DNA from: Hyphomicrobiales bacterium
Lineage (GTDB): Bacteria; Pseudomonadota; Alphaproteobacteria; Rhizobiales; Rhizobiaceae
Direction: 5' to 3'
DNA length: 64,000 bases
Assembly: GCA_900472605.1 (NCBI GenBank)
Contig: UCJD01000046.1
Location: forward strand, 22,817-86,816
The notes under the pieces are model-generated. The model was not told the DNA's origin, ran no database searches, and saw only the letters and a program-made list of their open reading frames with translations. The position numbers and the translations under genes are program-made. Positions 16,434 through 24,186 of this stretch are shown here, in pieces (positions within the stretch are counted from its first letter, which is position 1; every line of letters starts with the position of its first letter).

Positions 16434-16676
16434 ATGTTCCAGCCTAGCGCAGTAAGCTTCTCTACCTCGATCGCATCGTTCGCAGGCCTGTCCGCTGTAT
16501 TGTCCTCCACTCTGGCCTACTCAGTAGAGCTGTGCGATGCCAAAATAACTGTTGTCGACGATTGCGGCTTTATCGTCTTGGAGGGCGAAGCACCCCTTGC
16601 GTCCTTGGCACGTATTTCGGAAATCGCAGCGAGTATCGTTGGATCGAAATTTTGCAACCTGATCAGACCCGTCTAG
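16434..16676 (+). CDS. Small exported protein with a BON-like segment (80 aa)
   Basis: The ATG follows AAAGGA by seven bases. Residues 1-29 are Ser/Ala-rich and hydrophobic and could be an export signal (L-A-Y-S at the end). The rest, A-K-I-T-V-V-D-D-C-G-F-I-V-L-E-G-E-A and later I-A-A-S-I-V-G-S-K-F-C-N-L-I, has the rhythm of a BON domain: two strands separated by a turn and a helix ending G-x-x-x-V-x-N-x-I. BON domains bind phospholipid or envelope surfaces. Cys replace some usual positions. A degenerate BON domain is the best guess. Confidence 0.5.
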   Translation: MFQPSAVSFSTSIASFAGLSAVLSSTLAYSVELCDAKITVVDDCGFIVLEGEAPLASLARISEIAASIVGSKFCNLIRPV

Positions 16677-16810
16677 GGTCTTTGAGACGTTTACTTGCAT
16701 ATGGTGTCGCCAAGTTGCAACCAAACCGGGTAACAACGACCAGGGCCGTTAAAAAGGGTCACAAGAAGGGTAAGTGTCAAAAGGCGGCGACTTGATCAAC
16801 TTGGACCTCC

Positions 16811-16966
16811 CTATCCTTTCGGTCCAGGTCCTAGTCTTGTGCGATGCCGGCGCGTGCGGCCTTTGGCGGCTAACAGGACATAGACGTCGCTCCACAGCCG
16901 GCTTAAGCGGTTGATCACGCGTTCATCTTCACCCTGACCGATGCCATCGACTACCTTGACTTCCAA
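16811..16966 (-). other. Possible 51-aa open frame or gene remnant
   Basis: In the 378-base gap 16677-17054 the minus strand has a TTG-started frame with protein-like content (L-E-V-K-V-V-D-G-I-G-Q-G-E-D-E-R-V-I-N-R and L-W-S-D-V-Y-V-L-L-A-A-K) ending in a basic tail. It has an upstream in-frame stop and no good ribosome site. It might be the end of a decayed gene. Nothing else is visible in the gap. Confidence 0.2.
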
Positions 16967-17054
16967 TGCTCTTTGACGCTGTGGTCAGGACAATTGGTGA
17001 TGGGTCTGTTCCGGGCGAAGATCATAGCAGGCTGCGTGAGAAGTATCCTCAGAC

Positions 17055-17534
17055 CTACATCTCGACCTTTTCATTGTTGCCCATGTCAGGCTTTGTACTG
17101 CTCAGCGCTGCTGCCGCCATCTTGATATAACTTACAATCGTACCGGGGCTATCCCAGTACTCCGCAAACGAAGGAGTGACCTTCAAAACGCGAATTGAGG
17201 GATCGTCCGGGCTTTCCCACCATGCCTTCGCGGGAGTGGACCATAGCTCCTTGATGCGATCGCGGTCGTTGTTGATTTCCGCCGATCCGCTTACGGAAAC
17301 ATACTTCTGTCCCTTGCTATCGGCGAACGCCAAGCAGACCTGCGGCTCTTGTGCAATCTCTTCGTCCTTGTGCCCGTTCACATCGGTGAGAAAATAAAAC
17401 GCGCTTTCCAGTCGCTCGGCATGCGCGGCCATGGGGCGTGCGCGCAGTTCTCCGGATGCTTTGGTGGTAAGCATGCAGAAACCAATTTTCTCAGCGAGAT
17501 TCCAGATCGTGTCGACGTCATTGGTATCTGTCAT
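17055..17534 (-). CDS. Pyridoxamine 5'-phosphate oxidase-fold general stress protein
   Basis: 159 residues with the split-barrel flavin-binding fold of the GsiB/YdaG-type stress protein 26 family. Visible are F-C-M-L-T-T-K and L-R-A-R-P-M-A at the first strands, F-L-T-D-x-x-x-x-K near residue 50, V-C-L-A-F-A-D and the Y-V-S-V-S-G-S-A turn. A conserved L-W-S-T-P-A-K-A-W-W follows. These bind FMN or FAD and probably reduce small molecules; the exact reaction is not known. A textbook EcfG promoter (GGAAC, 16, CGTT) lies 25 bases upstream, which agrees with the stress name. Confidence 0.9.
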   Translation of the reverse strand: MTDTNDVDTIWNLAEKIGFCMLTTKASGELRARPMAAHAERLESAFYFLTDVNGHKDEEIAQEPQVCLAFADSKGQKYVSVSGSAEINNDRDRIKELWSTPAKAWWESPDDPSIRVLKVTPSFAEYWDSPGTIVSYIKMAAAALSSTKPDMGNNEKVEM

Positions 17535-17558
17535 GATTAACTCCAGAATTTTCGAACT

Positions 17559-17583
17559 AACGGCTGGCGAGGGGCTAAGTTCC
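17559..17583 (-). promoter_or_regulatory. Perfect EcfG-type stress promoter
   Basis: On the minus strand the sequence is GGAAC, exactly 16 bases, CGTT, the full consensus. It ends 25 bases before ATG 17534. Confidence 0.75.
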
Positions 17584-17619
17584 TAATCTGCTCGGTCGGC
17601 TACTGCCAAGTTTGGCAGC

Positions 17620-17646
17620 AAAAGAGCCTCGCACAGTGCGAGGCTC
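17620..17646 (-). terminator. Intrinsic terminator after the Gly/Asn-rich protein gene
   Basis: GAGCCTCGCA and TGCGAGGCTC form a perfect 10-bp stem with a 3-base loop. Read on the minus strand it is followed by TTTT. It lies 23 bases past the stop of the gene ending at 17670, and before the promoter of the next unit. Confidence 0.8.
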
Positions 17647-17669
17647 GGGGTATGATGAACATGCTGCCC

Positions 17670-18032
17670 CTACTTGCACGTATTTGCGGGGTCGGTCGCG
17701 GTAGCGTTGTTATTGTCGGATGGGTTTTTGGTTCCGCCTGCTTCGCGCCGCGCGCAGTCGTTGGCGTCACCGCCAGATGCGCCAGAATTCTGGCCGTTCA
17801 TGTTCGTATTGTTGTTGGTTGCGCTGCCCCCGTTGTTGCCCGTGTTTTGACCGTTGTTGCTATTGCCAGAGTTCTGGCCGTTGTTGCCGGACGTGCCGGT
17901 CCCGGTACCGCTCGACGTCCCCGCGTCGCCCGAGCCCCCTGTCCCTCCACCTGATCCACCAGACGACTGCGCGACGGCCGATGTGGCCAAACCAAGTGAC
18001 AGGACTGATACGGCCAATATTTTCGTGAACAT
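17670..18032 (-). CDS. Secreted Gly/Ser/Asn/Thr-rich low-complexity protein
   Basis: The start is ATG 18032 with AAAGGAGGAG upstream. A clean signal peptide (MFTKILAVSVLSLGLATSAV, cleavage at A-Q) leads into about 75 residues of G-S-G-G and N-N-G-Q-N-S-G-type imperfect repeats. A short C-terminal domain with two Cys follows (C-A-R-R-E-A-G-G and a terminal C-K). The 120-residue precursor should be a disordered periplasmic or surface protein, perhaps disulphide-linked at the end. It has its own EcfG promoter and intrinsic terminator, so it is a single-gene stress unit. Function unknown. Confidence 0.8.
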   Translation of the reverse strand: MFTKILAVSVLSLGLATSAVAQSSGGSGGGTGGSGDAGTSSGTGTGTSGNNGQNSGNSNNGQNTGNNGGSATNNNTNMNGQNSGASGGDANDCARREAGGTKNPSDNNNATATDPANTCK

Positions 18033-18066
18033 GTTGTCTCCTCCTTTGAGTGTCTCACCAATAGCC

Positions 18067-18091
18067 AACCTATGTAGAGGGTCATTGTTCC
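18067..18091 (-). promoter_or_regulatory. EcfG-type promoter of the Gly/Asn-rich protein
   Basis: On the minus strand: GGAAC, 16 bases, GGTT, ending 35 bases before ATG 18032. Confidence 0.65.
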
Positions 18092-18195
18092 ACTAAGCCG
18101 ACGAAACACGGTAAAGAAGCGAGGGATGGAGAGCGGGACAGATTTTGTCAGGCCAATGTGAGATCGGTCGTTCAATACCCAGTGACGCTGACGTC

Positions 18196-18333
18196 ATGGC
18201 ATATCAAGATGTGACGCCGGATATGCTACGGCTTGTAGTCGACGACGGGAGTTCCGCACCGTGGATGACAGGTAAGGCCAACGATAACGGGAGGTTGCTA
18301 GCACGTCTCGATGTCGATAATGCATACCTGTGA
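18196..18333 (+). CDS. Doubtful 45-aa protein
   Basis: An ATG-started frame (MAYQDVTPDMLRLVVDDGSS and on to a Leu-rich end) has a plausible composition, and a U-tailed hairpin follows 117 bases later. No ribosome site is visible and I know no family. Listed because the terminator implies some transcript on this strand. Confidence 0.25.
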   Translation: MAYQDVTPDMLRLVVDDGSSAPWMTGKANDNGRLLARLDVDNAYL

Positions 18334-18449
18334 TGCACTTCTGTCAGGAATCTCAAGCTTGAACGCGCCACAGGACGCGCTAATTGGCGAAGAGTTGTTG
18401 TTTCCGACGAATTCCATGGAGGTCAGGAAATCGTCGTCGAAGCATGGTG

Positions 18450-18482
18450 AAGGTCGGGCGGGAGAAATCGTCCCGACCTTTT
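18450..18482 (+). terminator. Hairpin with short T-tail
   Basis: AAGGTCGGG and CCCGACCTT form a 9-bp stem around a 13-base loop, followed by TT and TTTG-like sequence. It points along the plus strand, just before the gene at 18522. Confidence 0.55.
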
Positions 18483-18521
18483 GCTTTGATGTCGGGAGCA
18501 CGTTCAGGGAGACCGCCAAGC

Positions 18522-18806
18522 ATGTCTGAAGATTTGAAGCCCTTTTTAATGACGCCGGAGCAGGTGACCGCGGTTCTCATGCAATTCGGCGCCACTCTTG
18601 AGGGCTTTGCTCATCAACTGTCCAGCGACAGGGAGGCACTGGCAAGGCTGGTTGCAAACGCCGCAGTATCAATCAGGGAACTGGCTGGCGAGATAGGTGA
18701 GGGTGACGAGGATGTGGCAGCCGAGATCATCACATCTACGGCTCGCTTGGTTAGTGCGGTTCGCAAGGTCGTCAACGGTTCAGGGTCCAGGTGTACCATC
18801 CATTGA
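18522..18806 (+). CDS. Hypothetical helical protein (94 aa)
   Basis: ATG 18522 has CAGGGAG twelve bases upstream. The protein is helical and acidic: MSEDLKPFLMTPEQVTAVLM, then A-L-A-R-L-V-A-N-A-A-V-S-I-R-E-L-A and G-E-G-D-E-D-V-A. No signal peptide or Cys pair of note. I do not recognise the family. Coding-like codon use supports a real gene. The longer frame from 18384 begins inside the terminator region and is less likely. Confidence 0.45.
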   Translation: MSEDLKPFLMTPEQVTAVLMQFGATLEGFAHQLSSDREALARLVANAAVSIRELAGEIGEGDEDVAAEIITSTARLVSAVRKVVNGSGSRCTIH

Positions 18807-19331
18807 TGAGTTTTTGATGGTAGGGGATCCGATGAGTGGCCCTCAGATGGAAGGCTGCCAACCAATTTCGGTAGCCGTCATCCGTCCCGCTGCGAGCACC
18901 AATCACCCGGACTTTTCCGCATTTCCGTGGATGTTGAATTCGACCGTGCCCACCTGACATCCACTCTCGCACACCCGCCAGCGCTCGCTGGGATCTAAGT
19001 GATCGACAAATGTGCCCCTCGGAATCGCAGCAACAGGCGCAGGAGTTTGCGTCTCACCCTTATCCTCTTAAAGATTTTTATCGGTCAAGTGGGCGGTTCT
19101 CGATCGACCCATCGAGACGCGCATCACTGGTGCCGGGCGAACCAAGGCGCCCGGTATCATGGACGACTGCACGATCTTTTTAAGGCGCTAAACAGATGGA
19201 CTCGGGCCGCACCCGAGATGCCCATGACGAGGAGCTCAAGAACCAAATGCGTAGATGGCATGCGACTGCTGTGCGTGGGTCATGCCCTGCGGTCATCAGT
19301 CTCAACCCACCGGAAGGCGGACTTAGCGTAG
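18807..19331. other. Gene-free stretch
   Basis: This 525-base interval contains only short frames without ribosome sites or motifs. A CCGGGCG/CGCCCGG inverted repeat near 19135-19156 forms a 7-bp stem without a T-tract. It separates the stress region from the sulfatase operon. Confidence 0.4.
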
Positions 19332-20828
19332 TCAGTCATCCAGTCCTAGTCTTTGGAAGAGCTCTCCCGGTGCACCGTATCTATGTAACTGGTCCCGCAT
19401 CAAGCGCCGCATGCGCGAGCGCTGGCCTGATTCTTTGGCCCATACGTTGATCTCCTGCCGCGGATCGATACGACGATTGTAGAGCAATGGCTCGCTGTCC
19501 AGGGCCCGACGATTACCCGGGCCATCAGGCGAAATCGGGATCTTCCACTGAGGCATTGAAACGCCTGGAATGTAGTTCCCATGGGCGATCGCTCGGTCCT
19601 GTGGTTCTATTGTCGTCGGGATCATCGTGGAGTACGCATGGAGCGGTCTCGTGCGGTCCGGTGGCTGGATAAGTGTCCATTCTCCATCGGTGCAGCAGAT
19701 GCCCTGGCCGAAGGTTCCGTAGATGACCGTTTCGCGAGCTTGCGACGCGTCGCCCTTCAGCAGCGGTACGAAGGAAAGCGAATGCGATTGTGCAGGGCGG
19801 GCGACGCCCGCCATTTCAAGAACCGAAGCGAAGATATCAACGGTCGAGGTCAATGACGTGACGCTGTCGTTGTTTCCCTGAAAGTCAGGATGCCAGACCA
19901 ATAGTGGGATATTCGCGTGGCTGTCGAAGTGTGGGAACTGTTTGCCATAGCCACCACGCTCACCGAGATCATGACCGTGATCCGTGGTGACGATAACGGC
20001 TGTATCTCTCCAAAGATCGAGGTCATCAAGCGTCTTTAACAGCTTGCCGAACCAACGATCGGTCATCGTGAGTTTTGCGCCGTACTGTGACCGGACGAAA
20101 GCAAGTTCCTCGTCCGACGCCTGCTCGAAGAACTCCGCCTGACGCGCGGCATCCTGATATGGTGGCCACAGTGTGAAACGGTCCCGTGCAGAGGCATCAC
20201 CATACAGAGATGCATACGGTTCTGGCACGTCGAACGGCTCATGGACGTCAAACGATTCCACTTGAAGGAAGAACGGGTTCGCTGCCTTGGGCTTCCTCAA
20301 CCAATCGGCGGCGGCCGTCATGACCTTCGCAGGAAAGAAGTCGGTTTCATCTTTGAATTGGCGAATGTTGGAATAATATCTGTGCCCGTACCCCGGCCGC
20401 CATTTTTCGATGTTCCTGACCCAGTTAGGAAGCTCGTCGTCAGGCACCAGCGGTTCCCAGAAGTCCAATTCATGACCGCGGATGAACTCGGCCCCCTGGA
20501 AGCTCTGAATGTAGCCGTTCGCGGACTCCTCCCAGTAGTGGTAGTGGTCAGTGACGATCGCCGTCGTGTAGCCTGCCGCCTCCAGCAGTTTGGGAAGACG
20601 AAGATCGAAGGGTTCAAGCGGGCCCCACGGCCGCCACTGCATACCACTGAATCCCGCGAAAATCTCGCGCCTCGCCGGCATGCATGGAAGGCTTCCGACG
20701 AAGTGATTGTCGAAGCGCCGCGCTCGCTTCGCGAATGCTTCGATGTTTGGCGTCGCGAACTCTGTGCCGCCATAGGCAGATAGAGCGCTGCGGTTGACGC
20801 TATCGATCAGCACGAGAATGATATTCAT
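19332..20828 (-). CDS. Sulfatase of the alkaline-phosphatase superfamily
   Basis: 498 residues. The N-terminus has the metal-binding I-L-V-L-I-D-S and the sulfatase core C-M-P-A-R, whose Cys would be converted to formylglycine (C-x-P/A-x-R). Further on stand T-D-H-Y-H and the late metal motif T-T-D-H-G-H-D-L-G-E-R-G. There is no signal peptide, so it acts in the cytosol on an imported compound. It is the last gene of an operon with a sugar-type ABC importer, 35 bases after the permease. Hence it probably removes sulfate (or phosphate) from the imported sugar ester; the substrate is inference. Confidence 0.88.
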   Translation of the reverse strand: MNIILVLIDSVNRSALSAYGGTEFATPNIEAFAKRARRFDNHFVGSLPCMPARREIFAGFSGMQWRPWGPLEPFDLRLPKLLEAAGYTTAIVTDHYHYWEESANGYIQSFQGAEFIRGHELDFWEPLVPDDELPNWVRNIEKWRPGYGHRYYSNIRQFKDETDFFPAKVMTAAADWLRKPKAANPFFLQVESFDVHEPFDVPEPYASLYGDASARDRFTLWPPYQDAARQAEFFEQASDEELAFVRSQYGAKLTMTDRWFGKLLKTLDDLDLWRDTAVIVTTDHGHDLGERGGYGKQFPHFDSHANIPLLVWHPDFQGNNDSVTSLTSTVDIFASVLEMAGVARPAQSHSLSFVPLLKGDASQARETVIYGTFGQGICCTDGEWTLIQPPDRTRPLHAYSTMIPTTIEPQDRAIAHGNYIPGVSMPQWKIPISPDGPGNRRALDSEPLLYNRRIDPRQEINVWAKESGQRSRMRRLMRDQLHRYGAPGELFQRLGLDD

Positions 20829-20862
20829 GACATACCTTCAATGAGATTGAGGCGACGGATCG

Positions 20863-21720
20863 CTATAGTTTAACTGCCCCGGCCGCTAGGTCGGAGACGA
20901 GCTTTCGCTGCAGGAACATGAAGAGGATTAGCGTTGGCAGGGTGGATATGACCGAGGCGGTCATGACCAGGTTCCACTGGGTCGTGTATTCGCCGAAAAA
21001 GCCGGCGAGCCCGACAGGAACTGTCTTTTTCTCGTCGGATGTCATCAGGGTAAGGGCGAAGAGGAACTCATCCCAAGCCGAAACGAACGCGTTGACTGCA
21101 ACGGTCACGACGCCAGGCCAGGCGATCGGCAGGATCACCTTGAAGATGATCTGGATCGTCGACGCGCCGTCGAGCTTGGCGGCCTCATCCAAGTCTTGCG
21201 GTATCGTATCCAGATAACCCAGAAGCAGGTAGATCGCAAATGGCAGGTTCATCGCGGTGTAGGACAGAACGAGGCTGATCGGGTTGTCGATAAGCCCGAG
21301 CTTGAGAAACATCGAGTAGAGTGGAGTGATCAGGATCACATAGGGAAAGAGCTGGGTACAAACGACCAGCAGGAGGAGCAGACCGCGCCCCTTGAAGTTC
21401 CGATTACGGGAGAACCCATAGGCTGCGATCAGAGAGATGGTGATCGCCGCGATCGTGGAAATCGAACAGATGATGATACTGTTCTTGAGATAGGCTCCGA
21501 AAGGCGAGTTCTCGAGCAGCGCATAGTAGTTGTCGAGCGTGACCGTCGTGAACAGGCGGAACGTCCGTGTGAAGATTTCGCGATCGGGGCGAAAGGAAAT
21601 GAGCACCACCCAGATGAAGGGGAAGGCTAGAACCAGGAGCACGCCGATCCCGAAGACCACCGTAGCCAGGTCCTTTGCTAGCCGGCCACGCGCGCGGTGA
21701 TTGCTCTGTGTCTGCATCAC
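20863..21720 (-). CDS. Carbohydrate ABC transporter permease (MalG-like)
   Basis: 285 residues with six membrane helices and the inner-membrane EAA loop (E-A-A-K-L-D-G-A-S, then I-x-x-x-I-L-P-I-A-W-P-G) that contacts the ATPase. The N-terminal segment matches the CUT1 sugar permeases (F-P-F-I-W-V-V-L-I-S-F-R). It overlaps the other permease by four bases (ATGA) and pairs with it to form the channel. No ATPase gene is in the operon, so a shared ATPase elsewhere must energise it. Confidence 0.93.
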   Translation of the reverse strand: MMQTQSNHRARGRLAKDLATVVFGIGVLLVLAFPFIWVVLISFRPDREIFTRTFRLFTTVTLDNYYALLENSPFGAYLKNSIIICSISTIAAITISLIAAYGFSRNRNFKGRGLLLLLVVCTQLFPYVILITPLYSMFLKLGLIDNPISLVLSYTAMNLPFAIYLLLGYLDTIPQDLDEAAKLDGASTIQIIFKVILPIAWPGVVTVAVNAFVSAWDEFLFALTLMTSDEKKTVPVGLAGFFGEYTTQWNLVMTASVISTLPTLILFMFLQRKLVSDLAAGAVKL

Positions 21721-22670
21721 GCCGGCTCCTTGCCCTTGCGGGACAGAACGGCCAGATAGCCAAGAGCAAAGATGAACATGATGATGCTCATCAATACGCC
21801 GATCGCTGCACCTTCGCCGACGCGATAGTCCACGAACGATACCGTGTACATCTTGGTCGCCAGGACTTGCGTGTAATCACCGGGACCGCCGCGGGTTGCC
21901 AGCCACACATAGACGAAATTGTTGAAGGTCCAGATCGTTGTCAGGAGCGCCACGATCGCAATGACCGGCTTTAGCATGGGTAGAACGATGCGCGCATGAA
22001 TTTGAAATTCGGACGCCCCATCGATACGCGCGGACTCCTTGAGCTCCTTGGGTATCGACTGCAGCGCTGCGAGGAACGTTATGACCACGAACGGCAGCTC
22101 GCGCCAGATCAGCATCGCGTCGATCGCAGCCCAGACCGTCGAGGTCCTCGAAAGGAACGGTATGCCTCGTTCGATGAGGCCGAGCGACAAAAGCAACTGG
22201 TTGACCGCGCCGTAGCGAGGATCGAGAAGCCATTTCCACGCTGCGACAGCGACGACGGGCGGTGTTACGAACGGGATTAGAACAAGAGAACGAACGAGCC
22301 ATCCGAGCTGCCAGCGTTTGAAGACGTCTGCATTCAAAAGGATCGCCAGGCCCAGTCCGAACAGGAGACGGAGCACGACCGTGATCAGCGTTTGCATCAC
22401 GGCAGTGTTGAAAAAGGCCTCTGCCAGACCGCCACCCGTCAAAACAGCGACGAAGTTGGCAAACCCGACCCACTCGTTCGATTGCCCCAGATCGAAAAGG
22501 CTTACGTTCTGGAAGCTGAGAGCGATGTTATAGAGGGCAGGGCCTGCGAAGAAGAATGCCAGAACGAGTATCGCAGGCAGCGCCAAGGCATACGGCTCAA
22601 GTGACGGAGGGAGAAACGCCCCCGTCCTCCTTCCCATCGATTGCCCGCGGCCCGACGCGAGAACGGTCAT
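21717..22670 (-). CDS. Carbohydrate ABC transporter permease (MalF-like)
   Basis: 317 residues, six or more membrane helices. The first follows a basic N-terminus (L-A-L-P-A-I-L-V-L-A-F-F-F-A-G-P). The EAA loop is E-S-A-R-I-D-G-A-S, close to the CUT1 consensus. The start is three bases from the stop of the binding-protein gene. Together with the downstream permease it builds the membrane channel for a sugar or sugar derivative. Confidence 0.93.
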   Translation of the reverse strand: MTVLASGRGQSMGRRTGAFLPPSLEPYALALPAILVLAFFFAGPALYNIALSFQNVSLFDLGQSNEWVGFANFVAVLTGGGLAEAFFNTAVMQTLITVVLRLLFGLGLAILLNADVFKRWQLGWLVRSLVLIPFVTPPVVAVAAWKWLLDPRYGAVNQLLLSLGLIERGIPFLSRTSTVWAAIDAMLIWRELPFVVITFLAALQSIPKELKESARIDGASEFQIHARIVLPMLKPVIAIVALLTTIWTFNNFVYVWLATRGGPGDYTQVLATKMYTVSFVDYRVGEGAAIGVLMSIIMFIFALGYLAVLSRKGKEPA

Positions 22671-22673
22671 GAC

Positions 22674-23957
22674 TCAGCCCTTGCCACGTGCAAGGAGCTC
22701 GTTGAGCTGCTGAATGATCGCCGTGGCAGCTTCTTCCGGATTTCGTTGACCAGAGAATACGGCTCCGAACTCGCGGTTTACCAGCGCAGTCATACTCGAG
22801 ACGGGAATAGGCGACGAAATGTAACGTTCGAACGTCTGCGCTACGGGCAACATCTCGACATAACCCTTCTCGGAGGCCGGGAAATCCAGCTTCGCGATAA
22901 GTGACTTCTGAGCGGGATACTGATTGTAGGTTTTGAATGTCTCAGGGCCTGTCAGATATTGAATGAACTCCCACGCTTCCTTGGGATGCTTGCTGTTTGG
23001 GTTGATGCCGAGCGCGCGGCCACCGAGATGTGAAATCCGTTTGGCGGTTCCCTTAGGGATCGGTGCCGTCATCAGCGGGGTCTCGGACTGCTTTTCGGCT
23101 GCCCGGAACGTCTGCGGCGGGAAGAACGTGATTGCGCAGTCGCCACGGCCAAGGCCGCCAACCAGCTCAGGATCACCCCAGGCGTTGACTGTGATCAGGT
23201 TCTCCGGCGCCGTACCGTCCACGAAGAACTTGTTGAAGTATGCGATCGTCCTTGTGAGCTCTTCCGGAGTGACCGAAACCTTCCATTTTCCAGTGCTGTC
23301 CTGGTCGACAAAAGTCGAGCCGTTGCTCCACAGGTAATAGTTTGCGAGAATCCACATGCCACTGTCGGGAGAACTGCCTGCGGGGAAGCAGAAGCCATAC
23401 TGGTCGGCGTTTCCGCCGCCCGCTTCCGATAGCTTTTTCGATGCGTCGGCAAGGGCCTCCCATGTGTCGGGGAAGTTCGCGACACCAGCGGCCTTCAACA
23501 AGTCAGGACGATACGCCATTGAAAAAGTGTCTGCCGTCCAAGGCACGCCGAATACCTTCCCGTCGAGCGTTGCAAGCTCTAGCGCAAGAAAGTCTTTGAT
23601 CCCAGCGCCCGGGCTCTTCCCGGCGATCAACGGATCGAGCTGGAGTAGAAGCTTGGACTTGGCGAGATCTCGCGTCCATACAAACGCGAGCTGCTGCACG
23701 TCGGGACCTGCGCCGGCTGGAACTTCGCGCGCGAGCTGAGCCAGTGTATCTCCACCCGTCATAGTTTGCAGCTTGACCTGAACGTCTGGATGACTGGCAT
23801 TCCATGCATCCACGGCAGCGATCAGACCCTGGATTTCGGTTGGAGGATCGAACTGGCGAAATGTAAGTTCGACTTTTTCCTGTGCGCTTGCCCACGACGG
23901 CAGCATCACGCTCAGCGCGGTGGAACAGAAAACCATGGCTATGCGATTTTTGAGCAT
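22674..23957 (-). CDS. Sugar ABC transporter substrate-binding protein
   Basis: The ATG at 23957 follows GGGAGGAAG and begins a signal peptide (MLKNRIAMVFCSTALSVMLP to A-S-A-Q). The 427-residue precursor has the family-1 solute-binding layout: F-x-x-x-x-P-x-x-I near the start, A-W-N-A-S-H-P-D-V-x-V, a W-T-A-D-T loop for ligand contact, and a C-terminal E-A-W-E-F-I-Q-Y-L-T-G-P-E-x-F. It catches the ligand in the periplasm and passes it to the two permeases. Because a sulfatase follows in the operon, a sulfated sugar is a reasonable candidate. Confidence 0.92.
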   Translation of the reverse strand: MLKNRIAMVFCSTALSVMLPSWASAQEKVELTFRQFDPPTEIQGLIAAVDAWNASHPDVQVKLQTMTGGDTLAQLAREVPAGAGPDVQQLAFVWTRDLAKSKLLLQLDPLIAGKSPGAGIKDFLALELATLDGKVFGVPWTADTFSMAYRPDLLKAAGVANFPDTWEALADASKKLSEAGGGNADQYGFCFPAGSSPDSGMWILANYYLWSNGSTFVDQDSTGKWKVSVTPEELTRTIAYFNKFFVDGTAPENLITVNAWGDPELVGGLGRGDCAITFFPPQTFRAAEKQSETPLMTAPIPKGTAKRISHLGGRALGINPNSKHPKEAWEFIQYLTGPETFKTYNQYPAQKSLIAKLDFPASEKGYVEMLPVAQTFERYISSPIPVSSMTALVNREFGAVFSGQRNPEEAATAIIQQLNELLARGKG

Positions 23958-24096
23958 ATGCTTCCTCCCAGATCTCTGGCTCATGCTCTTGCAGTTTCAT
24001 CAATCACATCCGGGCAAAGCCATTGTGAGATCAACAGCAGACGAAATTACGGAGCATTATCAGGTTCTTATTAGATTTGCTGCGGTTGCGAATAGT

Positions 24097-24174
24097 CTAC
24101 TTATTGTGTGTAGAATATAGCGAGACTGGTTTCCGTCAAATGCAAACATGCTATATGTTATGCATAAATTGCAT
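24097..24174. promoter_or_regulatory. Inverted repeats between the LysR gene and the importer operon
   Basis: The divergent gap holds CTAC-9-GTAG (24097-24113) and a perfect TTATGCATAA palindrome (24158-24167) within ATGCATAAATTGCAT. Their place suits binding of the LysR regulator next door, which normally controls the divergent operon. Assignment of either to the regulator is inference. Confidence 0.4.
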
Positions 24175-24186
24175 GGGGGACGATGC

